In this document: positions 18,191 to 27,010 of the stretch, in pieces | Layout: every line of letters begins with the position of its first letter | How positions within the stretch are numbered: position 1 is the stretch's first letter | Assembly: GCA_964596775.1 (NCBI GenBank) | Contig: CAZQVN010000002.1 | Coordinates: forward strand, 124,001 to 188,000 | Source: CAZQVN01 sp964596775 | GTDB taxonomy: Bacteria > Eisenbacteria > RBG-16-71-46 > JABDJR01 > JAWXBZ01 | DNA: 64,000 nucleotides | Reading direction: 5' to 3' | Translations under genes and position numbers: made by a program | The notes under the pieces: generated by a model | The model's input: the letters and a program-made list of their open reading frames with translations, nothing else | The model's database searches: none | Told to the model about the DNA's origin: nothing

Positions 18191-19675
18191 ATGAACCTGC
18201 GCGGTGCAACGAGCGTTCTGGTGCCTGCCGTTCTCGGCGGTCTCCTGCTCTGCGGGACGGCTGGAGCCGTGCACTTTCCGGTCGGCTCGACCGGCGACAT
18301 CTGGTTCCAGGCCGATCACGCCGGGTTCCGCGGGGATGACGGAAACAGCCTCGAGGAATACTACTTCCGCGTTCCGAACTCGCAGCTGGAGTTCGAGGAG
18401 CGAAAGTCGGACGGTGCGGTCGTCTACGAAGGGAGAGCTCATGCGAAGCTCACCTTCTTCGACGCGGACGGCAGGAAGCTGGGGCAGGCTTCCGAAACGT
18501 TCGAATTCTCGGCGGAAAACGAAGTGGCGGCTCTTTCCGCGGACCGCGTCCAGTTGTTTGTGCTGCGTGAAGACCTTCATCCCAGGACCACCGAGGTCGA
18601 GGTAGTGCTCGAGGACATGAATGCCCGCAAGCGTGGCCTGATCTACCTCGTGACCAAGAAGCAGAGAAACGGATCGGCCAGGGCCTCGCTGATTCCTCCC
18701 CCTTTTCAGGGCTCCGAGTTCGGACTTTCCGACGTGCAGTTCGCCTGGAGCGTCGAACCTGCTTCAGAGGGAGCGCGATTCCTCAAGAATGGATTCAATG
18801 TGGTCCCGAATCCCGGGCGGATCTACGGTCTCTATCGGGACACACTGCAGGTCTACTACGAGGTCTATGACGATCTCCATTCCGGTGGAGGCACGTACTT
18901 CACGAATCTGGCCATCCGGGACGACACGGGCGAGGAGATCCTGGCGCGTGCGGATACGGTGGCCGCACCGGGGGGGCTGTTTGTTCATGCGCCCCGGGTT
19001 GCCGTACGGGATCTGCCGGCGGGAACATACGATCTCGAAGTCGGGATCCGGGAGTTCGGGAGCAACCGTACCGTGTCCACGTCGCGCGCCTTTTCGGTCA
19101 TCTGGAGCGAGGGATTCTGGGGGCTGACGGAGGAAGAGATCCTCGACGAGGCCCGGGTTCTGCTCACGGAACGGGACTACGACCGGTTCAAGGAGATGCA
19201 GTCCGGGGATCGCGAAGCTTATCTGGCGGCATTCTGGACGTCCCATGATCCATCTCCGAATACGGCAAGGAACGAATTGCGGGAGGTTTTCCAGGGCCGC
19301 GTGGATTTCGCGAACCGTAACTATTCCACCTCCTTCGAGAGAGGCATGGTCTCCGACCGCGGCAGGATTTTCATCCGCTACGGTCAACCCGACGAGGTCA
19401 CCCGGGAAGTCCTTCCCCAGATGGGTTCGTCGTTGTCGGACATTCTCAACGGTTCGGACGGAAGCGACGCGGACCTCGGCAGGATCACATCGAGCAACTC
19501 CAACGCGCTGGACACGCGCCCCTATGAGATCTGGTCCTTCACCCGTCTGGGGGAACCGTTGTTTCCAGAGCGGGAGTCGACGATGTCGACGACGGGACTC
19601 ACGTTCATCTTCGTGGATGAGCAGGGGATCGGCAACTACGTCCTCCGCTATTCCAGCGCCTTCAAGAGGTTCTGA
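18191..19675 (+). CDS. GWxTD-domain secreted protein
   Basis: A 494-residue exported protein; the ATG at 18191 is chosen because longer starts lie within the terminator, although no good ribosome-binding site is visible. Signal peptide ends AGA near residue 25. The N-terminal half is beta-rich. The C-terminal third carries the GWxTD-family pattern AAFWTSHDPSP, ...SDRGRIFIRYGQPDEV, RPYEIWSF, and FIFVDEQGIGNYVLRYSS; the eponymous GWxTD itself has drifted to GMVSD. The role of the family is unknown, but it is common in FCB-type genomes. Confidence 0.75.
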   Translation: MNLRGATSVLVPAVLGGLLLCGTAGAVHFPVGSTGDIWFQADHAGFRGDDGNSLEEYYFRVPNSQLEFEERKSDGAVVYEGRAHAKLTFFDADGRKLGQASETFEFSAENEVAALSADRVQLFVLREDLHPRTTEVEVVLEDMNARKRGLIYLVTKKQRNGSARASLIPPPFQGSEFGLSDVQFAWSVEPASEGARFLKNGFNVVPNPGRIYGLYRDTLQVYYEVYDDLHSGGGTYFTNLAIRDDTGEEILARADTVAAPGGLFVHAPRVAVRDLPAGTYDLEVGIREFGSNRTVSTSRAFSVIWSEGFWGLTEEEILDEARVLLTERDYDRFKEMQSGDREAYLAAFWTSHDPSPNTARNELREVFQGRVDFANRNYSTSFERGMVSDRGRIFIRYGQPDEVTREVLPQMGSSLSDILNGSDGSDADLGRITSSNSNALDTRPYEIWSFTRLGEPLFPERESTMSTTGLTFIFVDEQGIGNYVLRYSSAFKRF

Positions 19676-19804
19676 AATCCCTTAGATCGAACATGCCGCA
19701 GCGGGTATCGTTTTTCATGCACTCGAGCCCACGACGGAACGGGGCCCCGGCGGGGTTGCCTGATCCCGTCGGACTCGGGGGCAACGCGTCCCGCCCCGGG
19801 TCAA

Positions 19805-19833
19805 TTGACACTCCCGGCGCTGGTCGATATAGT
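19805..19833 (+). promoter_or_regulatory. Promoter of glycolytic operon
   Basis: TTGACA (19805-19810), 17-base spacer, TATAGT (19828-19833), 85 bases upstream of pfkA. One of the best promoters in the window. Confidence 0.75.
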
Positions 19834-19917
19834 CTTTGTTTCAACCCCGTGCATCCCGTGCATGGATCGTTCCTCAACCTTTTAACACTATATCTGACAA
19901 TCGGATAGGTACTCTTC

Positions 19918-20964
19918 ATGCTCAAGATCGGTGTCCTGACCGGGGGCGGGGACTGTCCCGGCCTCAATGCGGTCATTCGCGCGGTTGTTCAAAAGACCAT
20001 CCGCCGGCTGGACGGCCGGGTGTTCGGGATCCATGACGGCTGGCAGGGGCTCGTGGATGGCCGCATCCGTGAGCTGAATCTGGAATCCGTCTCCGGCATT
20101 CTTCCCAAGGGCGGAACGATTCTCGGCACGTCTCGAACGAATCCCACCCGGTCGCCCGGAGGCATCCAGGCGTGCCTCAAGACGTTCGAAAAGCACCGCC
20201 TGGATGCTCTGGTGGCCATCGGTGGAGAAGACACGATGGGGGTGGCTCTTGAACTCCACAGGCACGGCCTGCCGGTGGTCGGGGTACCCAAGACGATCGA
20301 CAACGATCTTTCCGGCACGGAGTACACCTTCGGTTTCGACACGGCAATCAATATCGCCACCGATGCGATTGACCGTCTGCATACCACGGCCGAGTCGCAC
20401 AACCGGGTCATCGTCGTGGAGGTCATGGGGCGCCACGCGGGCTGGATAGCCGTGGCCGCCGGAATCGCCGGCGGCGCGGACGTCGTGCTCATTCCGGAAG
20501 TGCCCATTTCCGTCCCCGAGGTGTGCAGCCTCATCAATCGCCGCCACCAGCGCGGCAAGAATTTCAGCATTGTCGTCGTCGCCGAGGGGGCCCAGTTCGA
20601 GAGCCAGCCCGGGGCCGATGGAGTGCTGGTGCTGTCGGATGGGGAGCAGGACCAGTTCGGTCACGTCAAGCTTGGAGGCATCGGCAAGCTGCTCGCGGAT
20701 GCCATCGAGGAGATCACCGGGTTCGAGACCCGTTACAGCGTACTCGGGCACATACAGCGCGGCGGAAGCCCGACCGCCTTCGATCGCGTTCTGGCCACTC
20801 GCTTCGGCGTCGCGGCAGTCGATCTCATCGTGAACAGGAAGTTCGGCCGCATGGTGGCCCTGCAGGCCAATCGCATCGAGGACATTCCGATCGAGGAGGC
20901 GGTTCGGGATCTCAAGACCGTCGACATGGAATTCTACGAGATCGCCAAGGTTTTTTTCGGTTGA
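19918..20964 (+). CDS. pfkA: 6-phosphofructokinase, probably PPi-type
   Basis: Phosphorylates fructose 6-phosphate at C1. A 348-residue phosphofructokinase: GGGDCPGLN at 9-17, GGEDT at 102-106, PKTIDND at 124-130 with catalytic Asp128, and MGRHAGW. ATP-dependent enzymes normally have GGDGS and PGTIDND; an Asp after the acidic residue together with Lys before TIDND is the signature of pyrophosphate-using enzymes (as in Amycolatopsis). So reversible, PPi-dependent activity is predicted but not proven; some Lys-type enzymes use ATP. First gene of a glycolytic operon. Confidence 0.92.
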   Translation: MLKIGVLTGGGDCPGLNAVIRAVVQKTIRRLDGRVFGIHDGWQGLVDGRIRELNLESVSGILPKGGTILGTSRTNPTRSPGGIQACLKTFEKHRLDALVAIGGEDTMGVALELHRHGLPVVGVPKTIDNDLSGTEYTFGFDTAINIATDAIDRLHTTAESHNRVIVVEVMGRHAGWIAVAAGIAGGADVVLIPEVPISVPEVCSLINRRHQRGKNFSIVVVAEGAQFESQPGADGVLVLSDGEQDQFGHVKLGGIGKLLADAIEEITGFETRYSVLGHIQRGGSPTAFDRVLATRFGVAAVDLIVNRKFGRMVALQANRIEDIPIEEAVRDLKTVDMEFYEIAKVFFG

Positions 20965-21012
20965 TGACTTCGGACCATCCGGCATGGTCCACAACAGAGG
21001 AGGAGACGGGAC

Positions 21013-22017
21013 ATGTCCATCCGGATCGGAATCAACGGCTTCGGCCGCATCGGCCGCCTGGTCTACAGGGCGGCGCTCGACAACAAGGACATCGAGATCG
21101 TGGCCGTGAACGACATCACCGATGCCCCCACGCTCGCTCACCTGCTGAAGCACGACTCGGTGCACGGCAACCTGAAGGTTCCGGTCCGTTCGGAAGGGTC
21201 CTCCATGTTCGTGGACGGGAGGGAAACCCGTGTTCTCGCCGAGCGTGATCCATCAAGGCTGCCGTGGAAGGATCTGAACGTATCGCTCGTTCTGGAATCG
21301 ACCGGACTGTTCACGGACCGGGCCAAGGCGGCTCAGCACATCTCGGCCGGAGCCCGGAAAGTCATAATTTCCGCTCCTTCCAAGGACGCGGACGTGACCG
21401 TGGCTCTCGGGGTCAATGAAGGAAGCTATGATCCGGCCAAACATGATGTCGTGTCCAACGCGTCGTGCACGACGAACTGCCTGGCCCCGGTGGCCCGCGT
21501 TCTGAACGATGCCTTCGGCATCAAGCGCGGATTGATGACGACGATCCACGCCTACACGAACGACCAGAACATCCTCGACCTTCCTCACAAGGACATGCGC
21601 CGTGCGCGGGCAGCCGCGCTCTCCCAGATACCGTCGTCGACAGGCGCGGCCAAGGCCATCGGCCTGGTCATCCCCGAACTCAAGGGAAAGCTGGACGGCC
21701 TGGCCATCCGGGTTCCGGTGCCGGACGGATCGCTCGTCGATCTCGTCTGCGAGGTCGGAAAGAACACGTCGAAGGAGGAAGTGAACGCGGCCCTCAGGGC
21801 GGCGGCGGAAGGCCCGATGCGCGGCATCCTCGAGTACAGCGAGGAGGAACTCGTGTCGTCGGACATCGTCGGCAACCCCCATTCGTCGGTGGTGGATTCC
21901 AAGCTCACGAACGTCATGGACGGAAACCTGGTCAAGGTGTTCTCGTGGTACGACAACGAGTGGGGATTCTCGAACCGGGTCATCGATCTCATCCAGCTCA
22001 TGTCCCGCTCCATGTAG
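21013..22017 (+). CDS. gap: Glyceraldehyde-3-phosphate dehydrogenase
   Basis: Oxidises and phosphorylates glyceraldehyde 3-phosphate with NAD. A 334-residue protein: Rossmann start IGINGFGRIGRLV, catalytic Cys152 in NASCTTNCLAPV, and C-terminal WYDNEWGFSNRV. The start follows GAGGAGGAG. It lies 48 bases after pfkA and 8 bases before pgk, in one operon. Confidence 0.97.
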   Translation: MSIRIGINGFGRIGRLVYRAALDNKDIEIVAVNDITDAPTLAHLLKHDSVHGNLKVPVRSEGSSMFVDGRETRVLAERDPSRLPWKDLNVSLVLESTGLFTDRAKAAQHISAGARKVIISAPSKDADVTVALGVNEGSYDPAKHDVVSNASCTTNCLAPVARVLNDAFGIKRGLMTTIHAYTNDQNILDLPHKDMRRARAAALSQIPSSTGAAKAIGLVIPELKGKLDGLAIRVPVPDGSLVDLVCEVGKNTSKEEVNAALRAAAEGPMRGILEYSEEELVSSDIVGNPHSSVVDSKLTNVMDGNLVKVFSWYDNEWGFSNRVIDLIQLMSRSM

Positions 22018-22025
22018 GCGGGAGC

Positions 22026-23228
22026 ATGAGTCGACTGTCCATCCGTGATGTGGATGTCCGGGGTCGCCGCGTTTTCGTCCGCGTAGATTTCAACTGTCCC
22101 CTGGGTCCCGACGGCCAGGTTTCCGACGACACGCGGATCGAGGGAGCGCTGCCGACCCTGCGGGCGCTCATCGACGCCGGGGCCCGCCTTGTTCTCGCTT
22201 CACACCTGGGACGACCCGACGGGAAACCGAACCCGCGCTTCACGCTGAAGCCGGTGGCCACCCGGCTCGCCGAGCGCCTGGGTCTGCCGGTGGAGTTCGC
22301 CTCGGACTGCATCGGCGACGAAGTCGAGGAGATGACGATGACGCTCGTCAACGGGGGCGTCCTTCTCCTTGAAAATCTGAGGTTTCACCCGGGAGAGGAA
22401 GCGAACGATCCGGAGTTCTCCCGGGAGCTGGCCCGGAACGCCGAAATGTACGTGAACGACGCCTTCGGAACCGCACATCGGGCCCATGCCTCCACGGTCG
22501 GCGTCACCCGGTTTCTGTCTCCCGCGGCGGCCGGCCTGCTCATGGAAAGGGAACTCCATTATCTCGGGATGGCCGTCGGGAACGCGAAGAAACCGTTCTG
22601 GGCGGTTCTCGGTGGCGCCAAGATCTCCGGAAAGATCGATGTCATCGAGCATCTCCTGTCGCGTGTCGACGGCATCGTCATCGGCGGAGGCATGGCCTTT
22701 ACCTTCTTCAAGGCCATGGGCAGGCCGATCGGCACGTCGCTTCTCGAGGCGGACCGCGTGCCCCTGGCGGCGGCGCTCCTGGAAAAAGCGGAGAAGTCGG
22801 GAGTTGCCCTTCTTCTCCCCGTCGATCTCAGGATCTCCCGAGGGCCGAAGGGAACCGACGAGAACAGGGTCCTGGATGGGATCGAGGTTCCCGACGGATG
22901 GATGGGGGTGGATATCGGTCCCCGGAGCGTGGCGAGTTTCGAGAAGGCGCTGGTCGGCGCCGGGACGATTCTCTGGAACGGTCCCATGGGCATTTTCGAG
23001 GAAGCTCCTTTCGCGGAAGGCACGTTTGCGGTGGCCCGCGTCCTGGCCGGGGCTACGGAACGCGGGGCGATCACGGTTGTCGGCGGTGGCGACTCGGCCG
23101 CCGCGGTGGCCGAGGCGGGACTCAAGGATGCCGTCACCCATGTATCCACGGGCGGAGGAGCGTCCCTGGAGTTCCTGGAAGGGAAGGAACTCCCGGGGGT
23201 GGCCGCGCTCACGGAGGTCAAATCATGA
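22026..23228 (+). CDS. pgk: Phosphoglycerate kinase
   Basis: Makes ATP from 1,3-bisphosphoglycerate. A 400-residue protein with RVFVRVDFNCPL at the N-terminus, the SHLGRPDG substrate loop, FGTAHRAHAS, GGAKISGKIDVI, and C-terminal nucleotide loop GGGDSAAAV plus STGGGASLEFLEG. The start is the ATG at 22026, preceded by GGGAG; the frame is open far upstream but overlaps gap. Its stop overlaps the tpiA start (ATGA). Confidence 0.97.
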   Translation: MSRLSIRDVDVRGRRVFVRVDFNCPLGPDGQVSDDTRIEGALPTLRALIDAGARLVLASHLGRPDGKPNPRFTLKPVATRLAERLGLPVEFASDCIGDEVEEMTMTLVNGGVLLLENLRFHPGEEANDPEFSRELARNAEMYVNDAFGTAHRAHASTVGVTRFLSPAAAGLLMERELHYLGMAVGNAKKPFWAVLGGAKISGKIDVIEHLLSRVDGIVIGGGMAFTFFKAMGRPIGTSLLEADRVPLAAALLEKAEKSGVALLLPVDLRISRGPKGTDENRVLDGIEVPDGWMGVDIGPRSVASFEKALVGAGTILWNGPMGIFEEAPFAEGTFAVARVLAGATERGAITVVGGGDSAAAVAEAGLKDAVTHVSTGGGASLEFLEGKELPGVAALTEVKS

Positions 23229-23980
23229 ATCGCCGTCCGATCATTGCCGGAAACATCAAGATGTATCTGACGATCGAGAGCGCCCTCGAACTCTTCAAGG
23301 GGGTGTGGAGCGGTCTTTCCGGGCAGGAAGCCTGTGACGTCGTCTATTTCCCGCCGGCCACCGTCGTTGCCGACGCCTCGCGGCTGCTCAGGGAATCCTC
23401 GATAGAAACCGGCGGCCAGAACATGCACTGGGAACTCGAGGGAGCCTTCACCGGGGAGATCTCACCAAGGATGCTGCTCAATGCAGGGTGCCGCTGGGTT
23501 CTCATCGGCCATTCGGAACGGCGCACCCTCTTCGGTGAAACCGATGAACAGGTCAACAGGAAGGTCCGGACAGCCATCGAGCATGGCCTGAAACCGATGG
23601 TCTGCATCGGTGAAACGCTCGAGGAACGCGAATCCGACCGCACGGAGGCTGTTCTTCGCAGGCAGGTGGCCGAAGGGCTTGCCGGGCTTCCTCCGGGATC
23701 GGATGTGGTGGTGGCCTACGAACCCGTGTGGGCGATCGGAACGGGGAAAACCGCAACCCCGGCCCAGGCCAATTCAGCTCATGCGTTCATCCGGAAGGAA
23801 CTGGGGGGCCTTCTCGGGTCGGAGGCCGACACGGTGCGTATCCTTTACGGCGGGAGCGTCAAGCCGGACAACGCTGCCGGGCTGATGGCGGAACCCGAAA
23901 TCGACGGCGCCCTCGTCGGCGGTGCCTGTCTGAACCCGGACTCGTTTCTCAAGATAATCCGCGCGACCGGTCGCGCCTGA
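23225..23980 (+). CDS. tpiA: Triosephosphate isomerase
   Basis: Interconverts dihydroxyacetone phosphate and glyceraldehyde 3-phosphate. 251 residues; active-site Asn10/Lys12 in GNIKMY, His96 in IGHSERR and Glu166 in YEPVWAIGTGKTAT, and phosphate loop YGGSVKPDN. The residue between Asn and Lys is Ile rather than the near-universal Trp. It is translationally coupled to pgk. Confidence 0.96.
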   Translation: MNRRPIIAGNIKMYLTIESALELFKGVWSGLSGQEACDVVYFPPATVVADASRLLRESSIETGGQNMHWELEGAFTGEISPRMLLNAGCRWVLIGHSERRTLFGETDEQVNRKVRTAIEHGLKPMVCIGETLEERESDRTEAVLRRQVAEGLAGLPPGSDVVVAYEPVWAIGTGKTATPAQANSAHAFIRKELGGLLGSEADTVRILYGGSVKPDNAAGLMAEPEIDGALVGGACLNPDSFLKIIRATGRA

Positions 23981-23993
23981 TGCATCAATTGAA

Positions 23994-24022
23994 TTGACCG
24001 GCGAACGGGCCTGTGATAGGCT
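23994..24022 (+). promoter_or_regulatory. Possible promoter for secG
   Basis: TTGACC (23994-23999), 17-base spacer, TAGGCT (24017-24022), directly after tpiA and 38 bases before secG. Confidence 0.5.
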
Positions 24023-24059
24023 CTCGCGCTCGTATCGAGTTTGAAATCCGGAGGCACAG

Positions 24060-24506
24060 ATGGTCCTTTTTCTCAGCATACTCTACGTCCTGGTCTGTTT
24101 CCTTCTTGTCGTTGCGGTTCTGCTGCAGGAGGGAAAGGGGGGCGGACTTTCCAGCGCCTTCGGTGCCGGAGGCGCCGGCCAGACGCTGTTCGGGGCCGGT
24201 GGAGCCGGCAATTTCCTGACGAAGGCCACCTCGATCCTGGGTGGTGCCTTCATGCTGTTCTCGCTTCTTCTGGCTCTGTTGTCCGGGTCATCCACGACAA
24301 CGCGTCAGCGAAGCGTGCTGCAGCCGAATGCCGCTCCGGTCACGGGACAGCAGGCCGTTCCCGGGCAGGTCCCGCAGGCACCGGCCGGAACCGTCCTTCC
24401 GGAAGGACAGGGAACCCCGCCGGCGGGTCAGATACCGGCCGGCACCCAGGCCCCGGCTGAAACGCCAGTGCCGGCTCCCGGAACTCCTGACGGTTCAGGC
24501 AACTGA
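24060..24506 (+). CDS. secG: Protein translocase subunit SecG
   Basis: Accessory subunit of the SecYEG translocon. The N-terminal ~80 residues are a standard SecG: first membrane helix, the cytoplasmic loop LLQEGKGGGLSSAFGAGGAGQTLFG region, second helix LGGAFMLFSLLLALL. At 148 residues it is long because of a Pro/Ala/Gly-rich tail of about 65 residues, as found in several FCB and deltaproteobacterial relatives. GGAGG precedes the start. Confidence 0.9.
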   Translation: MVLFLSILYVLVCFLLVVAVLLQEGKGGGLSSAFGAGGAGQTLFGAGGAGNFLTKATSILGGAFMLFSLLLALLSGSSTTTRQRSVLQPNAAPVTGQQAVPGQVPQAPAGTVLPEGQGTPPAGQIPAGTQAPAETPVPAPGTPDGSGN

Positions 24507-24513
24507 CCCGGGG

Positions 24514-24535
24514 CCGCGCCCTGAAGCGGTCTTTT
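24514..24535 (+). terminator. Weak hairpin after secG
   Basis: CCGC, 8-base loop, GCGG, then TCTTTT. Only a four-base core stem, so termination is uncertain and read-through into the tRNA is possible. Confidence 0.35.
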
Positions 24536-24555
24536 GATTAGATTGTGGTGTTCGT

Positions 24556-24642
24556 GCGGAAGTGGCGGAACTGGCAGACGCACCAGCTTGAGGGGCTGGC
24601 GGGAGCAATCTCGTAGGGGTTCAAATCCCCTCTTCCGCACCA
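24556..24642 (+). tRNA. tRNA-Leu (GAG)
   Basis: 87 bases. Acceptor stem GCGGAAG/CTTCCGC, D arm with GGCAGAC, anticodon stem CCAGC/GCTGG around the loop TTGAGGG (anticodon GAG at 24590-24592, reading CTC), long variable arm typical of leucine tRNAs, T arm GGGGTTCAAATCCCC, discriminator A and encoded CCA. Confidence 0.96.
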
Positions 24643-24705
24643 CATCGATCCCGGGGCCCCGTTCGGGACCCTTCATCCCTGCCCATGGGGCGGTGCTGTC
24701 CCGAA

Positions 24706-26256
24706 ATGGATCCAAAGTCTCCCGCTGACAAGCCGCCGGTGACCCGCACCGTCCTCCTCGTTGCGCTGGCTGTTTATCTCGCTGCCACACTGTTCGCCGG
24801 GTTCGGGTCCGGCTGGAATCTCGTCGATGATGCCCTGATTTTCTGCCGGTACGCATCCAATTGCGCTGCCGGCCACGGACCGGTCTACAACCCGGGGGAG
24901 CGCGTCGAGGCTCATTCCAGTCCGCTCTGGGTGGCGCTGCTCTCGCTGGGCGCACGGCTGGGGATGGATCTTCCGTATCTGACCCGGGCGCTGGGGATTC
25001 TGGCCGGTGCCGGAGTGGTCACCCTGGCCGCTCTTGCGTTTGGTGTTTCCTTTGCCCCGTTCGTTGCATTCATGCTCACCCTCATGGTCGCCGGCGATGC
25101 CGGCCTTGCCGTCTGGGGAGTAGCCGGCCTGGAGACGAACGGGTTCGCACTCATCCTGTTCGCGCTGTGGGTGGTCCTGAAAGCCGTGCTGAACCATCCC
25201 GGCGCCGGCTCGCGCTGGCTCCTCGGAGGGCTGGCCGGCCTTCTCGCATTGACGCGGCCGGAAGGCGCGGCGCTGGGAGCCATTGCAGTCCTGTTCTCCG
25301 TCGTCCGCGGGCCCGCGAAGAATGTTCCGTCGCGGTGGGTCTCCGCAGTGCCGTTCGTGACTGTTCTCGCGATCCTGTTCTTCTGGCGGATGAACTATTA
25401 CGGAACGCCGCTGCCCACATCCGTGTCGGGAAAGTTTCTCCTCCGCGCCGATTCCCTTTTGAACGGCCTGTCGGAGGTGTCCGCCCACCTGCTCCGCCGA
25501 TGGCCCGTCGTCGTGTGCGCGCTTGCTGCGGTGGTGCCTTTTCGTCGGTCCTCGTTTCGGGCGGACGCCTGGTCCGTGTCGACGGCCGCAGCCTGCCTGA
25601 TTCTCATTCTGACGACCGTTGTCGCCGGCGGGGACTGGATGGGGAGGGATCGGCTTCCGGGCCCCATGATCGGACCGCTGATGATGCTGGCCGGATGCGG
25701 TATCCGGCGTCTTTCCCCGGCGCCTCGAAAGAGTGCCCTGGTTCTGCTTGCCGCGGCCGCCATTTCGTTTTCATGGTGGCACCCGGACTGGATCCCCAGG
25801 CATCAGCACGTTGCGGCGCGGCTTGGTGACTGGCTCCGTGCCACCCAGCCCGCCGATACACGGCTCGGCGCAGCCGCTGCGGGGACAGTGCCCTTCCATT
25901 CGGGCTTCCACACCACCGATGCTCTCGGAATTTCCGACCCGGACATCGCGGCAACCGTTCCTCCGGTAAGGGCACCCTGGAAGCCCGGACACATGCGTTA
26001 TGACACGCGCCGATTTCTGGCCGCCGGGCCGGACATCATAGTATGGGAGTTCGGATCAAAGTGGTGCCTCACACGGCTTGCTGAACCAGCCCGGGATCCG
26101 GACCGGAGAGGGGGAGATTACCGGAGAGAACTCCTGTGGAGCCCCGAGTTCAGGAGTTCCTACAGGATCATGTCCGGGGTGCCCGCCGACATGGAGGCTT
26201 TGTACACCGTTTTTCAGCGGGTCGGGGAACCCGCTTCCGGCGGTGAGAGCCCGTAA
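24706..26256 (+). CDS. Polytopic membrane protein, GT-C glycosyltransferase-like
   Basis: A 516-residue protein with about ten hydrophobic helices. The first loop contains VDDALIFCRYASNCAAGHG then YNPGERVEAHSSPLW, close to the DDAxI...GHGxxxNPGERVE pattern of GT-C arabinofuranosyl/mannosyl-type lipid-dependent transferases, where the acidic pair is catalytic. The C-terminal ~120 residues are soluble. A role in transferring a sugar from a polyprenyl donor to an envelope acceptor is inferred; the substrate is unknown. The ATG at 24706 is preferred over 24685; neither has a clear ribosome-binding site. Confidence 0.65.
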   Translation: MDPKSPADKPPVTRTVLLVALAVYLAATLFAGFGSGWNLVDDALIFCRYASNCAAGHGPVYNPGERVEAHSSPLWVALLSLGARLGMDLPYLTRALGILAGAGVVTLAALAFGVSFAPFVAFMLTLMVAGDAGLAVWGVAGLETNGFALILFALWVVLKAVLNHPGAGSRWLLGGLAGLLALTRPEGAALGAIAVLFSVVRGPAKNVPSRWVSAVPFVTVLAILFFWRMNYYGTPLPTSVSGKFLLRADSLLNGLSEVSAHLLRRWPVVVCALAAVVPFRRSSFRADAWSVSTAAACLILILTTVVAGGDWMGRDRLPGPMIGPLMMLAGCGIRRLSPAPRKSALVLLAAAAISFSWWHPDWIPRHQHVAARLGDWLRATQPADTRLGAAAAGTVPFHSGFHTTDALGISDPDIAATVPPVRAPWKPGHMRYDTRRFLAAGPDIIVWEFGSKWCLTRLAEPARDPDRRGGDYRRELLWSPEFRSSYRIMSGVPADMEALYTVFQRVGEPASGGESP

Positions 26257-26308
26257 GGCATTGGTGTCGGGTGCTCAAGCGGGAGTTTCTCCCCCTGTTT
26301 CGAGCCTG

Positions 26309-26716
26309 TCATTTTCTCTTTCCGTAGACACCGCGCCCGAACCGCTTGAATCGGCTGTCTCGGTGCAGGGCCGCACCGAGGTTCTGCACGAAGTTTTCCC
26401 CCGCCTCTCCGCCTTTCTTCCGGCACACACGCTCGGCCAGCTCGCGGATTTCCATCGGTTTCTTGCGGGCGGAGAGAATCTCGTAGGCGACGTCACGGAC
26501 GTTCGGGCCCCGTCCGCGAAGTCCCGCTCCGGGACCGGAGTTCCGCGCAGCCGGCTTCAGCGCGCGATAATAGGAATCAAGGCTTCTGAGTTTTTCCTCG
26601 ATGCGGCTGGATTCGGTGATCAACGACTTCAATGTGCGGCGGAGTTCGCGGACTTTCTCGGCAACGGTCAATACGCTGGGTGCCCGCCCGCGCCGCCGTG
26701 CGGTGCTCTCTTTCAT
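26309..26716 (-). CDS. Small winged-helix (HARE-HTH-like) protein
   Basis: A 135-residue basic protein. The N-terminal ~60 residues are a predicted coiled coil (VAEKVRELRRTLKSL onward). Residues about 70-130 (NVRDVAYEILSARKKPMEI, then RELAERV and FKRFGRGVYG) resemble the HARE-HTH/winged-helix fold found in RpoE (delta) and restriction systems. AAAGGAGACG precedes the ATG. It is convergent with the upstream membrane protein gene and isolated from other genes on this strand. DNA binding is inferred; the target is unknown. Confidence 0.65.
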   Translation of the reverse strand: MKESTARRRGRAPSVLTVAEKVRELRRTLKSLITESSRIEEKLRSLDSYYRALKPAARNSGPGAGLRGRGPNVRDVAYEILSARKKPMEIRELAERVCRKKGGEAGENFVQNLGAALHRDSRFKRFGRGVYGKRK

Positions 26717-27010
26717 GGGCTCGTCTCCTTTATCGGGCAGCGGCCTGATTTTGTCTCACTTTGGCGAGACTAGCATGCGACCACCACCCCCACAACACCG
26801 CGAGGGAAAACAAGATGCATGTGTTGAGCAGCGCGGCCGGATTCGGCAGGCATGGTTGTGGTGCTTACCATGATTGATGGATGGAGGATCTCTGCCTGGT
26901 CCTTCCCTACGGGCTCCGACGTCGCTGCGCGCTGTGGCGGGGAGGGAACTCTACCCGCCCCGGTTGATGAGGAAGTGCCCGAAATCGCGGGTGTGAAAGT
27001 GGTGTCCGAC
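26717..27010. other. Intergenic region between divergent genes
   Basis: No convincing gene. It holds an inverted repeat GTCTC-N8-GAGAC at 26753-26770, 37 bases before the HTH gene start, which could be its operator. Short open frames on the plus strand lack ribosome-binding sites and coding character. Confidence 0.4.

Noticed and set aside
23961..23976. Palindrome GCGCGACCGGTCGCGC at the end of tpiA
   Set aside because: It lies in coding sequence, lacks a T-run, and such GC palindromes are expected by chance in this composition.
24556..24642. tRNA-Leu as an integration site for a mobile island
   Set aside because: I saw no repeated tRNA 3' end, integrase or transposase downstream; the following genes are ordinary.
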